From Roseiarcus fermentans (GTDB lineage: Bacteria > Pseudomonadota > Alphaproteobacteria > Rhizobiales > Beijerinckiaceae), in the NCBI RefSeq assembly GCF_003315135.1, contig NZ_QNRK01000012.1:62001-126000 (forward strand): a stretch of 64,000 nt of DNA, written 5' to 3'. The position numbers and the translations under genes were made by a program. Every line of letters starts with the position of its first letter. Position 1 is the stretch's first letter. This document shows, piece after piece, positions 33,715-42,310 of the stretch. Below the pieces are notes generated by a model. The model was not told the DNA's origin. It did not search any database and was given only the letters and a program-made list of their open reading frames with translations.

Positions 33715-33875
33715 AGATCAAAAAAACGCGGCGGCTGGAAAGAACTTTCGGGCGGGCCCGGTGCAATCGACCGGGGCGCTCGCGGCGCAGAACTCAAGAG
33801 GATCCCCGACCCTATCCAACGCCGCGGGTCGCCCCCTGACGTTTCCGGGCGACGCCCAGCGCTTGCCTCCGCTCC

Positions 33876-34415
33876 TCAGACGAACATCGCGATCAGCGCG
33901 TTGGTGATGGCGAGAATGTTGATCAGCATGATCCCGAACACGAACTGCACGACGCAGCCCATCTGACTCCGGTTCGCCTGCCCGCTGACGACAGAACGCC
34001 AGCTCATGAGCGCGAAGAACACGACCATGGCTCCGAAACTCTGGAAGAACGCCTGGAACAGCGTCACGACATTGACCAGCGTCGCGCTCGGCGTCGTCCC
34101 CAGCAATGTCGAGGCGTCGGGCGCGCTCGGCGGCGCGTAGCTCGAGAGCGCCGAGATCGAGGCGGTCACGCCCGACCCGGCGGTTGCGAGCGCCATGTTC
34201 AGGACCTTGTCGAAACTCGCGAACGCTCCGGACAGGACAAGCGACAGGACCGGAATCCACGGACGCCCTTCGAACGGGTTTCCGGGCTGCGACTGCATCC
34301 AGAATCCCCAGGCGGCGAACAGGAAGCACCAGAGCGCCGCCAGATAGGCGAAGGTCGGGACCAGAGTGGCGAGGGCCTCGCCGATCTGGCTCGCAAAATC
34401 GACAAGACCCTGCAT
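33876..34415 (-). CDS. dotE: DotE/IcmC-type membrane protein (TraQ/TraR-like)
   Basis: The 179-residue protein has four hydrophobic segments (FAYLAALWCFLFAAWGFW, LSLVLSGAF, AFFQSFGAMVVFFALMSW, VVQFVFGIMLINILAITNAL) and the LSW...G.a.r pattern seen in IcmC. It is an inner-membrane component of unknown exact role. The start lies 13 bases after the dotF stop, so the two are cotranscribed. Distinguishing DotE from DotV needs a profile search. Confidence 0.78.
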   Translation of the reverse strand: MQGLVDFASQIGEALATLVPTFAYLAALWCFLFAAWGFWMQSQPGNPFEGRPWIPVLSLVLSGAFASFDKVLNMALATAGSGVTASISALSSYAPPSAPDASTLLGTTPSATLVNVVTLFQAFFQSFGAMVVFFALMSWRSVVSGQANRSQMGCVVQFVFGIMLINILAITNALIAMFV

Positions 34416-34428
34416 CGGTCCGGTCCCT

Positions 34429-36165
34429 CTACTGGATCGAGCCGCGATCGGCCTTCACGACCCACGCCTGGCCGTGCTGCTCGATGCTGATGACCTTGCC
34501 GTAGCCGGGGAGAACCGTGCCGATCGCAACCTCGACCGGCCGATCGTCCGGGGCGCCGTCGACCACGCTCAGCATCGCAAGGCCCGGGGAGGCCGCCTGA
34601 ATGCGGTAGGCGCGCTTCTGATCGAGAGCGGCCACTTTCATGCGCACGCCCTGCGCCTGCCCTGCCGCGCCCGAGCTCGGGGCCGCTGCGGGCGCGCCCG
34701 ACGTTGGGACGCCCGCGGGCACGGCGCCCGCGCTTTCCGCCGCTGCGACCGCGCTCCTCGATTCGGCCAGCGAGACCCGCCGCGTCAGATCGGCGAGTCT
34801 CTCCTCCGAACCCGCTGACGTCGTCCGCACTTGCTCCTGCAGATCCTTCACCTGACCGGTGAGACGCGTCACGATCGCCGCGAGCCGCGCGACCTGATCG
34901 GACATCTGGGTCTCGGCCTTGTCGATGTCGGTCCGCGTCGCCGGCGCGTTCGCACGCGCCTTGATCGCCGCTTCGAGATCGGCGAGTCGCGCCTCGATCT
35001 TGGCCGCCTCGCCGAGCCCGGGCTCCGGCGCTCCCTCCGCGGCCAGACGGGCGAGCGGGGCGAGGGCCAGGAGGGGCGCGGCCGGCGGAAGCGAAGCGAC
35101 CTCGTCAGGTTTCCGGTCCGGGGCCGGCGCCGCGGCCGGGGTGGGAGCGGGCGCCGCCGCCGCGGACGACGAGGACGTGGCTTTCTCAGGGGCGGACGCG
35201 AGCAGGGGCTGTGGACCCCTCGCGTCACGTGACGCGCCGGCCGTCGCGGAGCCCGGCTTGAACGACAGCATCTCCTCGACCTGGTCGCGCCGGGCCTGAT
35301 GAACGCGGGGCCGTTCGCCGGCGACGTTCGGCTCTTCCCTCGGCGGCACGGTCGCCAGCGCCGCCGAAGGCGCCATCAGCTTCGACGGTTGATCGGCGAT
35401 GAGGCCGGGCTCCACGATCTGCGGACGACGGCTCCCATGCGGCCAGTTCAGAGCCACGATCGCCGCGGCCGCGGCTACGGTCACGAGGACGACCGCGACC
35501 GTCCCCTTCCCTACCCCTCGCGGCCTGGCGGGCTTGTCCGGAGCCGCCGCGCCTTCGACGCCCGATTCGGGCGCGTCGCCTTCGAGCCCGCCGGTGAGGT
35601 TCGCGACCGTATTGGGCGCCGTCGCAGCCTTCGGCTTCCGCCGCGAGACGCGGCCGAGGAGGGGGCCCATGCCGGCGTCCAGGCGCGCGATCGGTTCGGG
35701 AGGAAGACCCGGCCCATCCTCGCTCCCGGTTTCGACGGCAGGAAGGGCATCCGCCCTCGTTCCGGCGTCTTCCGTCCGCTCGCGCGCTTCGGTCTTGTCG
35801 CCCTCGGGCGAGCTGTCGGGGTTTGCGGGCTCCGCTGCCGCCGTCGCGCCCTTCCGCTTCTGCGGCCGCGCGCGGTCGATCAGGCGGGCGAGGACGCCGC
35901 CGAGGACGGTCTTGGGGCCGGGACGGCGACCCGCGCGATCCTCCGGCTCGGCGACGAGCGGAGGCGGTGCATCGCCAAGGATCCAGTCCCCCTGGCGATC
36001 GTCTTCTCCGGCGCCCCGGGAACCAGTCTTCGCATGCGCGTCGGCTGCCTGGCTGCGGGACTCCTCCGGAAGCCCCAAGGGCGCCTCGTCGGCCTCGGCG
36101 CCCTCGCCTTCGAGGTCTCGGCGTTCCTCGCCCGGGGGCGAGACCAATCGGATATGCGCGGTCAT
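34429..36165 (-). CDS. dotF: DotF/IcmG-type membrane protein (TraP-like)
   Basis: The 578-residue protein has a long charged N-terminal cytoplasmic region (about 1-230), one transmembrane helix (TVAVVLVTVAAAAAIVALNW), a Pro/Ala-rich and coiled-coil periplasmic stretch (IEARLADLEAAIKARA, VRTTSAGSEERLADLTRRV) and a C-terminal globular part (AYRIQAASPGLAMLSVVDG, VLPGYGKVISIEQHG). This is the DotF arrangement, though about twice the length of Legionella IcmG (269 aa). The ATG at 36165 follows AGGAG. Position between dotG and dotE supports the call. Confidence 0.8.
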   Translation of the reverse strand: MTAHIRLVSPPGEERRDLEGEGAEADEAPLGLPEESRSQAADAHAKTGSRGAGEDDRQGDWILGDAPPPLVAEPEDRAGRRPGPKTVLGGVLARLIDRARPQKRKGATAAAEPANPDSSPEGDKTEARERTEDAGTRADALPAVETGSEDGPGLPPEPIARLDAGMGPLLGRVSRRKPKAATAPNTVANLTGGLEGDAPESGVEGAAAPDKPARPRGVGKGTVAVVLVTVAAAAAIVALNWPHGSRRPQIVEPGLIADQPSKLMAPSAALATVPPREEPNVAGERPRVHQARRDQVEEMLSFKPGSATAGASRDARGPQPLLASAPEKATSSSSAAAAPAPTPAAAPAPDRKPDEVASLPPAAPLLALAPLARLAAEGAPEPGLGEAAKIEARLADLEAAIKARANAPATRTDIDKAETQMSDQVARLAAIVTRLTGQVKDLQEQVRTTSAGSEERLADLTRRVSLAESRSAVAAAESAGAVPAGVPTSGAPAAAPSSGAAGQAQGVRMKVAALDQKRAYRIQAASPGLAMLSVVDGAPDDRPVEVAIGTVLPGYGKVISIEQHGQAWVVKADRGSIQ

Positions 36166-36218
36166 GGTCGATGAGCTCCTCAAGACCGTCCCTGAAGCCT
36201 CGAGGATCGCGAGGCCCC

Positions 36219-36228
36219 GCGCGAACGC
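36219..36228 (-). promoter_or_regulatory. CTGTTCGCGC-type motif before dotF
   Basis: The minus strand reads CGGCGTTCGCGCGGGG, 9 bases past the U-tract of the terminator after dotG and 54 bases before the dotF ATG. Confidence 0.45.
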
Positions 36229-36236
36229 CGAACATG

Positions 36237-36270
36237 AAAAACGTTCGGCGGCCCGAAAGCCGCCGAACGT
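36237..36270 (-). terminator. Intrinsic terminator after dotG
   Basis: A perfect 12-bp inverted repeat, ACGTTCGGCGGC (36241-36252) and GCCGCCGAACGT (36259-36270), with a 6-base loop, followed on the minus strand by five U. It is a classic Rho-independent terminator separating dotG from dotF. Confidence 0.88.
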
Positions 36271-36297
36271 CGACATCGCCCGGATTGATGCGCCGCG

Positions 36298-37584
36298 TTA
36301 CTTCGCCGTGAGGTTCGACAGGAACATCACCCCGACCGAGACATTGGCCGCCAGATGCACGGTCGGCCCCTTGGGGATCGACGACGTCATGGCGTTGCTG
36401 ACCGCAGACGCCGCCGCCCCGCCCGCCACCAGCGCCTGCTGCTGGACGGTGAGCGGTCCGAAGCTCTGCGTCGTGCCCCATGGGCTCGTCGTCGTCGTCG
36501 AATTCGAGAGCGCGACCGCCTGCCCGAGGCCAGACACGAAGGCCGCCGCCGCCGGCAGAACGAACCGCTCGAAATAATGCTCGTCGATGCTGGTCGCGAC
36601 CGCCGTCTCCATCGAATCGGGCGCAATGACGATCCCGTTCGCATCGAGCGACTTGCCGCGATGCTCGACTGTCAGAACCTTGACGACGAGCCGGTCCAGC
36701 CCCGACTTCGAGAACGTCCCGATCAGCCGGTCGCCGGAGATCGGCCCGGTGTCGGCCTCGAGCACGATCGGGCCATTCGTGTCCGAATCGACCGCAAGCA
36801 CCGTATGGGCGTAGACGCCGCGGCCGGCCGGAACGAGCACCTTCTCAAGCCCGACCGCGCCCTCGGCTCCCCTGACGCCGCGATCGCCGAGTGCCGGGGG
36901 ATCGCCTGCCCCGGGCTTCAGCGCCGCAGGCTCGATCACGACCGTCGTTTGCGGGGGCCGGGCGTTCCAGCCGCCGAGGAGGTCGGCGATCGCCTTCTGC
37001 CGCCGCTGGTATGCGCCCTTCGCCTCTTCAGCCGTTTCGTCGCCCTCGACGTTGGTCGCCGCGATCTTCGTGACGCGGGCGCCGTCGAAACGTCGCTCGC
37101 CGGGCGGAGGCTCGAGCGCCGCGCGCTCGGGCGGGGTGAAAACGGGCGGCGCCGGCGGCACGATCGCGGGCGGCGGCGGCACGGGCCTGGCTGCAGGCAG
37201 GTCGGGCGCCGGGGACTCCCCCATGCCGACCTCGGCCGGCGGCGGACCGGTGAAGGCGGTCGAGCTCGGTATGGGTGGCGTAAACGACTTGTGAGCCTCC
37301 GCGGCCGCCTGAGCCTTTTCCTGCGAATCCTTCTTCAGAAGCGCGTCCTGCGCCGGCGTGCCCTGCGTCCCGCCGGGCAGGAGATTGCCGGGGGCCATCT
37401 TCGCGACGCGAGAACCCAGCGGGACGTCGCTGTGGCGCCCCGAGAAGACGTACACTACGCCGGCCATCGCGGCGATCGCCGCGGCGATCGCGACGAGGCG
37501 CGCCGGGCCTCCGCGGCCGGCGCCGCCGAAGAGCCCCGTCCGAAGCCAGGCGAAGCGCGGATGGTGCGAGGGGACGAGCGACAT
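36298..37584 (-). CDS. dotG: DotG/IcmE-type T4SS core protein (TraO-like)
   Basis: The 428-residue protein has an N-terminal transmembrane helix (LVAIAAAIAAMAGVVYVFSG, about 30-49), a proline-rich middle, and a C-terminal VirB10-like domain with the conserved VPAGRGVYAHTVLAVDSDTN and GPIVLEADTGPISGDRLIGTF-type strands and LDANGIVIAPDSMETAVATS block. DotG links inner and outer membranes in the core complex. Legionella DotG is about 1050 aa because of pentapeptide repeats; this short form is like plasmid TraO (about 430 aa). Confidence 0.93.
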   Translation of the reverse strand: MSLVPSHHPRFAWLRTGLFGGAGRGGPARLVAIAAAIAAMAGVVYVFSGRHSDVPLGSRVAKMAPGNLLPGGTQGTPAQDALLKKDSQEKAQAAAEAHKSFTPPIPSSTAFTGPPPAEVGMGESPAPDLPAARPVPPPPAIVPPAPPVFTPPERAALEPPPGERRFDGARVTKIAATNVEGDETAEEAKGAYQRRQKAIADLLGGWNARPPQTTVVIEPAALKPGAGDPPALGDRGVRGAEGAVGLEKVLVPAGRGVYAHTVLAVDSDTNGPIVLEADTGPISGDRLIGTFSKSGLDRLVVKVLTVEHRGKSLDANGIVIAPDSMETAVATSIDEHYFERFVLPAAAAFVSGLGQAVALSNSTTTTSPWGTTQSFGPLTVQQQALVAGGAAASAVSNAMTSSIPKGPTVHLAANVSVGVMFLSNLTAK

Positions 37585-37588
37585 CGGT

Positions 37589-38548
37589 TCACGGCTCCGA
37601 GAGTGAGGCGGACACCGTCACGCCGTCCTGCGAGAGCAGCACGACCGGCGTGATAGGCAGGGAATAGACGGTGACGCCGCCCTCGCCGGTTTGCGAGGCT
37701 AGCCACTCGGGCGAGATCAGCGCGAACCGGGTCCGCAGCACCACGCGATTGCCGACCTTCCAGGCCCTGAGATCGTCCGGAGAGACGCCCGCGACCGCGA
37801 GCGGCTCGGCTTCGGCCGGCGGCGCGCCGTCGAGCATGGCGGTCAGAAACGGCGAGGCGGTGTCGGGCGCGACCGGGCCGGTCGCCACCCCCTTCGCGTT
37901 CGGGCCGCGATCGGCGACCTGAACCGTGAGATCGGCGTCGTAGGTTCCCCCGCCCGCGACCAGCATGAACGAGATCGGCTTCGGCGCGCCCTTCAGGGTC
38001 ACGAGGAGCCCGCCGCGCGGCTGCAACGAGGCCGCCGCCACCTGAAGGACGTTCGATCCGACCGTCGGAGTGCAGACGTAGAAGCCGGCGCTCGCCACCG
38101 CCGGCCCCGCTCCCCCCGCCGGCCCCTGATTGCAATTGCCGTTACTGGCCTGGGCCGCCGCCGGATTGGAGTTCGTGTCCCACTCGATCGGCCACGGCTG
38201 CCCGGTGCGATCGAAGAACGACAGCGCCGTTGGATAGCCCTTGACGATCCGAACGATCGGCGTCGACTGGCCCGGGGCGAAGGAGACGTTGACGCGCCGG
38301 CTGATCGGCGAAGCGATCTCCGTGTTGACCTCTTCCTCCGCGCGCCGGTTGTCGCCGACCCGGCGCCCGAGATCGCGGATCATGCCCGGGGTCAGCGGGA
38401 TCGCAGAATCGACGTCGGTCCTGGGCGTTGCCCCGGGCGGCCCGGCGGGCGATGCGCCCGGCGGCCCTGGCTCAGCTGCAACGGGGCCCGCCGCCATGAC
38501 CGCCAAGACGAGTGCGAGGGCGGACCAATCGGGCTGTCTCTGCCGCAT
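37589..38548 (-). CDS. dotH: DotH/IcmK-type outer-membrane T4SS protein (TraN-like)
   Basis: The 319-residue protein has a signal peptide (residues 1-25), the conserved LTPGMIRDLGRR and ISRRVNVSFAPGQSTPIVRI blocks, the FFDRTGQPWPI motif near 115, and a C-terminal domain. It is the ring-forming outer-membrane component of the T4B core. Two cysteines (GNCNQG, FYVCTP) could form a disulfide, perhaps made by the DsbC-like protein at 49932. It lies four bases before dotG. Confidence 0.92.
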   Translation of the reverse strand: MRQRQPDWSALALVLAVMAAGPVAAEPGPPGASPAGPPGATPRTDVDSAIPLTPGMIRDLGRRVGDNRRAEEEVNTEIASPISRRVNVSFAPGQSTPIVRIVKGYPTALSFFDRTGQPWPIEWDTNSNPAAAQASNGNCNQGPAGGAGPAVASAGFYVCTPTVGSNVLQVAAASLQPRGGLLVTLKGAPKPISFMLVAGGGTYDADLTVQVADRGPNAKGVATGPVAPDTASPFLTAMLDGAPPAEAEPLAVAGVSPDDLRAWKVGNRVVLRTRFALISPEWLASQTGEGGVTVYSLPITPVVLLSQDGVTVSASLSEP

Positions 38549-38558
38549 GTATCTCCTC

Positions 38559-39188
38559 CTACCGGGCTTCGGCGACGAGCTGATCGATCGCGATTCCGTC
38601 GCGATGGTCCTCGTCGTTGGTCCTGACGACGAGCGCGGTCAGGATCATCTTCTGGGTGTTGGCCTGCTGGCTGTTCTGGCAGGTCTGAAGAATCGGGAAC
38701 TGGATGCGGTAGGCGAGCGCGCCCCCAATGAGTTTGGTGTCGACGATCACGGCGGCGCGTTGCGCCTGCGCGAAGCAGAGCATCAATCCCTGCTTCATCG
38801 CCTCGTAATTGCCGGACTTGATGTAGCTCTCGGCGAAGGTGCGCCAGCCGTTCTGGGTGAAGCGTCGCCCAGCCGTGTTCAGCTGCTCCGGGTAGTCGTG
38901 GTAATTGACGTTGTAGGGCGCGGACGCCCACTTGACCGTCCAGTCGAGCAATTGCGCGTCGTTGACGATCGGGCTGTCGAGCGCGGCGACCGCGCGCGGC
39001 GCATGCTCGCCGTCGACGATGAAATACTTCGGCGTCGGCGGGTTGGCCCAGATCCAGGCGTCGTGGATCACGAACGCGGCGAGGACCACGCTGAGCCCCA
39101 TGACGAGGCCGAAACTCTTGTTGACGAGGGCCGCCTGAAAGTCCGGATCGGACAGCTTTCGGGCGACGGCGGCGCGCTGGTTCTCCAT
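38559..39188 (-). CDS. dotI: DotI/IcmL-type inner-membrane protein (TraM-like)
   Basis: The 209-residue protein has one transmembrane helix (VMGLSVVLAAFVIHDAWIW, about 29-47) and a periplasmic DotI domain (NVNYHDYPEQLNTAGRRFT, NGWRTFAESYIKSGNYEAMK). DotI/TraM forms a ring in the inner membrane complex. It is the first gene of the dotI-dotH-dotG unit, with a CTGTTCGCGC motif 24 bases upstream. Confidence 0.92.
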   Translation of the reverse strand: MENQRAAVARKLSDPDFQAALVNKSFGLVMGLSVVLAAFVIHDAWIWANPPTPKYFIVDGEHAPRAVAALDSPIVNDAQLLDWTVKWASAPYNVNYHDYPEQLNTAGRRFTQNGWRTFAESYIKSGNYEAMKQGLMLCFAQAQRAAVIVDTKLIGGALAYRIQFPILQTCQNSQQANTQKMILTALVVRTNDEDHRDGIAIDQLVAEAR

Positions 39189-39559
39189 GTTCGGCAGAGT
39201 GCCAAGGCCCCGCGCGAACAGAAACGGAGTCGATCACGTTTTTCTCGGCCGGAGAAGGCAATCCCTGGCGTACGACCTGGAACAGAGTCTGCAGTGACGC
39301 CGAAGCGCCGAATGAGGCGCGTCCCGTCGTCGCCCGCACGCAGTAGGCCCCGCAACCTCTCTTCAGCAGGCGCGGAGGGCTGCTCAGGGAAACAAGGACG
39401 TGCATCGCTGAGCGGTCCCACGCCTCAGCGGACAGAGCAGGACCCCATGGTCGCGTCGCGGGTCGACGCCCCACGAGCCGTCAAGACGGATCGTGGCGCA
39501 GCCGGGGTCGGAAAGACCGCCGAGCGGCTCGTCGATCGATTCGGAACCGCTTCTGAAAC
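39189..39559. other. Intergenic region between dotI and the GcrA-like gene
   Basis: About 370 bases with no convincing coding frame. It contains the motif CTGTTCGCGCGG on the minus strand (39212-39221), the likely start region for the dotI unit, and several GC-rich short dyads without a U-tract. Nothing else is recognised. Confidence 0.5.
39212..39221 (-). promoter_or_regulatory. CTGTTCGCGC motif before dotI
   Basis: The minus strand reads GTTTCTGTTCGCGCGGGG, 24 bases before the dotI ATG. Confidence 0.5.
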
Positions 39560-40567
39560 TTAAGCCGCCATCGCGGTGACGTCGCTCATCGACCGTTCGG
39601 CGCGACGCTGCGCATATCGCGGCGCTGTCAGGAACTCGCGGCAGACCCAACGGCGGCCGCCGATCTCGCGGGACCACCAGAACGACCGGCGAAGCTCGAC
39701 GCACTGGCGCAAGATCGCTCCGACCCGTCGCTTCGCTTCCGCCGCGCGGCGCTGCACCGTCTCCTCGTCGAAACGATCGATGAGGTCATGGCGATCGCGG
39801 ACGATCTGGAGCCGGCTCAGCCGGGAATTGACGGCGCCGACCGTCAGATAGACGCCGAACTCCATCAGCATTCGCTTGGCGATCGTCGCGGCGCTGAGCC
39901 CGGCAAACCCGAGGATCGAAAACCGATCGTCCTTTTCGGCGTCCCGCCCGAGCTCCCATCGAGCGCCGACGGCGGCTGCCTCGCTCGGCGTCTCCCCCTT
40001 TGCCGTCCTTGGGGCCCAGAGACGCGAGAGGATCGGTTTGATGTTGAGCGCGGGCTTCCAGGGGAGCGGGGTCGTGCGGCATTCGGCGGCCGCACGGTCG
40101 GCGACGGTGTTGCGCGCACGCACGCCGAGACCGAGCCAGCGGCGCTTCCCCTGAACGCTCGACGCGGATCGCCTGAGCGCCTCGGCGATCGACTTCACCG
40201 AGACGTTGTCGAGCCACAGCGCGATCAGGCGGCGCACCTCCTCGACCGACCAGGGATTGGCAGACCCGACACGGCGGAGCGGTCTTTCGGTCGCCGCAGG
40301 CAGATCGAGCGCCGCGATCCGCTCGCGGACCAGATGTTCCTCGAGGCCCAGATAGAGCGAGAGCGCCGCCACGCTGTGGCCGGCGCTCGCCATGGCGATC
40401 AGCAGGCGGTCGACGACCGGCCTCGCCGCGACCGGCTCGGCCGGGGCAGCCAGAGACGAAGGGGCGAGCCTCGGGAGCGCCGGCATAAGCCGGAATTCTT
40501 CGGAGAGCACGGCGCCGATGGTGATGATCGAGGCGGTGGACAGCGTGAAGCCGGGAAGGACAACCAT
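39560..40567 (-). CDS. Two-domain GcrA-like DNA-binding protein
   Basis: The 335-residue protein contains a helix-turn-helix close to the N-terminal domain of the alphaproteobacterial cell-cycle regulator GcrA: NPWSVEEVRRLIALWLDNVS followed by VKSIAEALRRSASSVQGKRRWLGLG (about residues 104-150). A second related unit, AATIAKRMLMEFGVYLTVGA and VNSRLSRLQI, lies near 225-260. It is probably a transcription factor located in the gap between the two halves of the transfer genes. The ATG follows AGAGG by 6 bases. Direct repeats AAAACGTT lie upstream. Confidence 0.65.
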   Translation of the reverse strand: MVVLPGFTLSTASIITIGAVLSEEFRLMPALPRLAPSSLAAPAEPVAARPVVDRLLIAMASAGHSVAALSLYLGLEEHLVRERIAALDLPAATERPLRRVGSANPWSVEEVRRLIALWLDNVSVKSIAEALRRSASSVQGKRRWLGLGVRARNTVADRAAAECRTTPLPWKPALNIKPILSRLWAPRTAKGETPSEAAAVGARWELGRDAEKDDRFSILGFAGLSAATIAKRMLMEFGVYLTVGAVNSRLSRLQIVRDRHDLIDRFDEETVQRRAAEAKRRVGAILRQCVELRRSFWWSREIGGRRWVCREFLTAPRYAQRRAERSMSDVTAMAA

Positions 40568-40606
40568 GGCGAACCTCTTGCAGCAAACATGGCAATGATG
40601 TTCAGC

Positions 40607-40645
40607 AAAACGTTGGCGTCAAGATAGATCGCATGATAAAACGTT
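40607..40645. promoter_or_regulatory. Direct repeat AAAACGTTRGC upstream of the GcrA-like gene
   Basis: AAAACGTTGGC (40607) and AAAACGTTAGC (40638) are 31 bases apart, three helical turns, and 40-80 bases before the start codon. They form a candidate operator for a dimeric regulator. Confidence 0.4.
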
Positions 40646-40766
40646 AGCTGCGCCCATGGTTCGGCGGCGCGCGGGTCCCGCTCGCTAAAATTCGCCGAGG
40701 AGTGTGATATTTATGTCACTATGGACTGTCGCAGGGAGGCGGAAGCTGTACCCGCTTCACGAGCCG

Positions 40767-41222
40767 CTATTTGTCCTTGGGCCTCCGGGAGGCTTTCTCG
40801 GCTTTGCCGATCTGGATCCGCGTCTCCTCATCCGCTTGCGCGAAGGCCTCAAAACGCGCGGTCAACTTCAAGAGCTCATCCCGACACTGTTCCAGTTGCC
40901 GGCCGACCTGATCCAGGTCGGACCTGAGCGTAACCACCATGCCTTCGAACCCCTTCGTCGTCACGCCGGGCGTGTCTTCCAGTAACGCAACGAGCGGAAC
41001 CTCAAGAGCTCTGGCGATCCTCTCCAGACTCATGAGTGTTACATTCGCGTATCCAGATTCGATGACCCCGAAGTTAACCGAGGAAACCTGCGCCAGATCT
41101 GCGAGTCGTTTCCCCGACAACCCCCTGTCTAGTCGGATCGTGCGGATGCGCCTTCCGACCGCCCGTTTCAACTCGTAATATTCCTCACTGTCCTCGTAAT
41201 CGTCGGTCCTCCGCTTCGCCAT
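40767..41222 (-). CDS. XRE-family transcriptional regulator
   Basis: The 151-residue protein has a canonical Cro/C1-type helix-turn-helix (about residues 20-80: VGRRIRTIRLDRGLSGKRLA, LAQVSSVNFGVIESGYANVT, LMSLERIARALEVPLVALLE) and a helical C-terminal part (LDQVGRQLEQCRDELLKLTA) that may dimerise. It is divergent from the TcpQ-like gene, with a palindrome just upstream. It lies directly upstream of the GcrA-like gene, so the two may form a control module for transfer. Confidence 0.9.
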   Translation of the reverse strand: MAKRRTDDYEDSEEYYELKRAVGRRIRTIRLDRGLSGKRLADLAQVSSVNFGVIESGYANVTLMSLERIARALEVPLVALLEDTPGVTTKGFEGMVVTLRSDLDQVGRQLEQCRDELLKLTARFEAFAQADEETRIQIGKAEKASRRPKDK

Positions 41223-41251
41223 CTCTCTGCCCTTTAATATACCAGCGATTT

Positions 41252-41271
41252 GAGCCGTTACTCGACGGCTC
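41252..41271. promoter_or_regulatory. Palindrome between xre and the plus-strand transfer genes
   Basis: GAGCCGT, 6-base spacer, ACGGCTC is a perfect 7-bp dyad, 30 bases upstream of the XRE start. Its size fits a Cro/C1-type operator, so autoregulation is likely. Confidence 0.5.
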
Positions 41272-41396
41272 GCTTCATCGCTCTACCAACTGCCGACGCT
41301 CCGCACGCTGATAAAGCGTACAACCGGACAACAATCAATACGACATGGTCTGCATTCGCGCCGCAGGGTCCTAACACTCACGGAACGGAGGACCAC

Positions 41397-41804
41397 ATGC
41401 GACGTGCGACCGTGACTCTCTTCATCATGTGTCTGGCGGCCGGGCCGGCCAAGGCCGAGTTCGTCATGCTGTCTGCGCCGGACGCCCGGGCCACACGCGA
41501 TCCGGCGGCGCCGGACGCCGCTCATACAGCCCCCAAACGCCGCCCGACCCGCCACAATGTCTCGCGCCCAGAACCAGCGCTGTCGGGCTTCGGCGACCGG
41601 GTTCCTCTGAGCTTCGCGGTCCGCCAGGTCGTTCCGGCCGGGTTCGAGGTCGCCTTCGCCGAGGCGGTCGACCAGAACACGCCCGTCGACTGGAAGGGCG
41701 GCAGGCCGTGGCGCGCAACGCTCGCCGACGCCCTGCGCCCGCTCGGGCTCGTCGTCAGCGTCGCCGGACCGAAAGTCACGATCGCCACCGTCCCGGATCG
41801 ATGA
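41397..41804 (+). CDS. Exported TcpQ/PilL-N-like protein
   Basis: The 135-residue protein has a signal peptide (VTLFIMCLAAGPAKA) and a C-terminal domain with the pattern PLSFAVRQVVPAGFEVAFAE and WKGGRPWRATLADALRPLGL, which matches the TcpQ/PilL N-terminal (secretin N-domain-like) fold found in T4SS and type IV pilus systems. It is probably periplasmic and linked to the outer-membrane ring. The ATG follows GGAGG by 6 bases. Confidence 0.7.
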   Translation: MRRATVTLFIMCLAAGPAKAEFVMLSAPDARATRDPAAPDAAHTAPKRRPTRHNVSRPEPALSGFGDRVPLSFAVRQVVPAGFEVAFAEAVDQNTPVDWKGGRPWRATLADALRPLGLVVSVAGPKVTIATVPDR

Positions 41805-41832
41805 TCCGATTGCCGCCGCCGAAACCGGCTCC

Positions 41833-41842
41833 CTGTTCGCGC
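41833..41842 (+). promoter_or_regulatory. CTGTTCGCGC motif before the 41891 unit
   Basis: The sequence reads GGCTCCCTGTTCGCGCAG, 48 bases before the ATG at 41891. Confidence 0.45.
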
Positions 41843-41890
41843 AGACGGCCCTCAGGCTCGGGATGCCACGCCTGTTGGAGACCCGTAGAG

Positions 41891-42310
41891 ATGCTCGACC
41901 CCGCCTCGCTCCAGGACTGGATCGACGCCCCAGACGACGGACCGCTGCCCTTCGCTTCCCCTCCAGACACCATCGACAAGGCGCTCGACGCGCTCGCCGA
42001 TGCGATCCGTCAGGCCGAGGACGGCGAGCGCAAGAGCATGGCCGCATATCTCATGGGCCTGCCCGCGCGCTCCCGCATCGCGAAAATCCTGGCGCAGCTC
42101 CCATCGTCGCAGCTGATGGCGTTCCTCGAGCGCCACAAGCCCGAGACCGGCGTCGCCGACGCCCTCGCCCCGGGCCTCGTTGCATCCGGGGCCGCCGACC
42201 GCGTGGCGCGAGCGAACCTCTTCCGCCGCGTCATGATGGCCCCCCGGCAGTACGCCTTGAAGCGCGCGTGCGGCGCCGCCGCTCGCGAACACGCCGGAGC
42301 CTTCGCATGA
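41891..42310 (+). CDS. Hypothetical transfer-region protein, 139 aa
   Basis: The 139-residue protein is helical and probably cytoplasmic (KALDALADAIRQAEDGERKS, SRIAKILAQLPSSQLMAFLE), ending in a cluster of basic residues. No family is recognised. It starts a unit of four genes ending at the terminator 45473-45503, and its stop overlaps the next ATG (ATGA). Confidence 0.65.
   Translation: MLDPASLQDWIDAPDDGPLPFASPPDTIDKALDALADAIRQAEDGERKSMAAYLMGLPARSRIAKILAQLPSSQLMAFLERHKPETGVADALAPGLVASGAADRVARANLFRRVMMAPRQYALKRACGAAAREHAGAFA

Noticed and set aside
39189-39559. Possible small gene between dotI and the GcrA-like gene
   Set aside because: Frames in this region lack ribosome binding sites and continue into dotI antisense; treated as intergenic.
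40702-40717. GTGATATTTATGTCAC as a CRP site
   Set aside because: The half-sites match loosely but the spacing is 8 rather than 6 bases, and no CRP-like gene is in the window.
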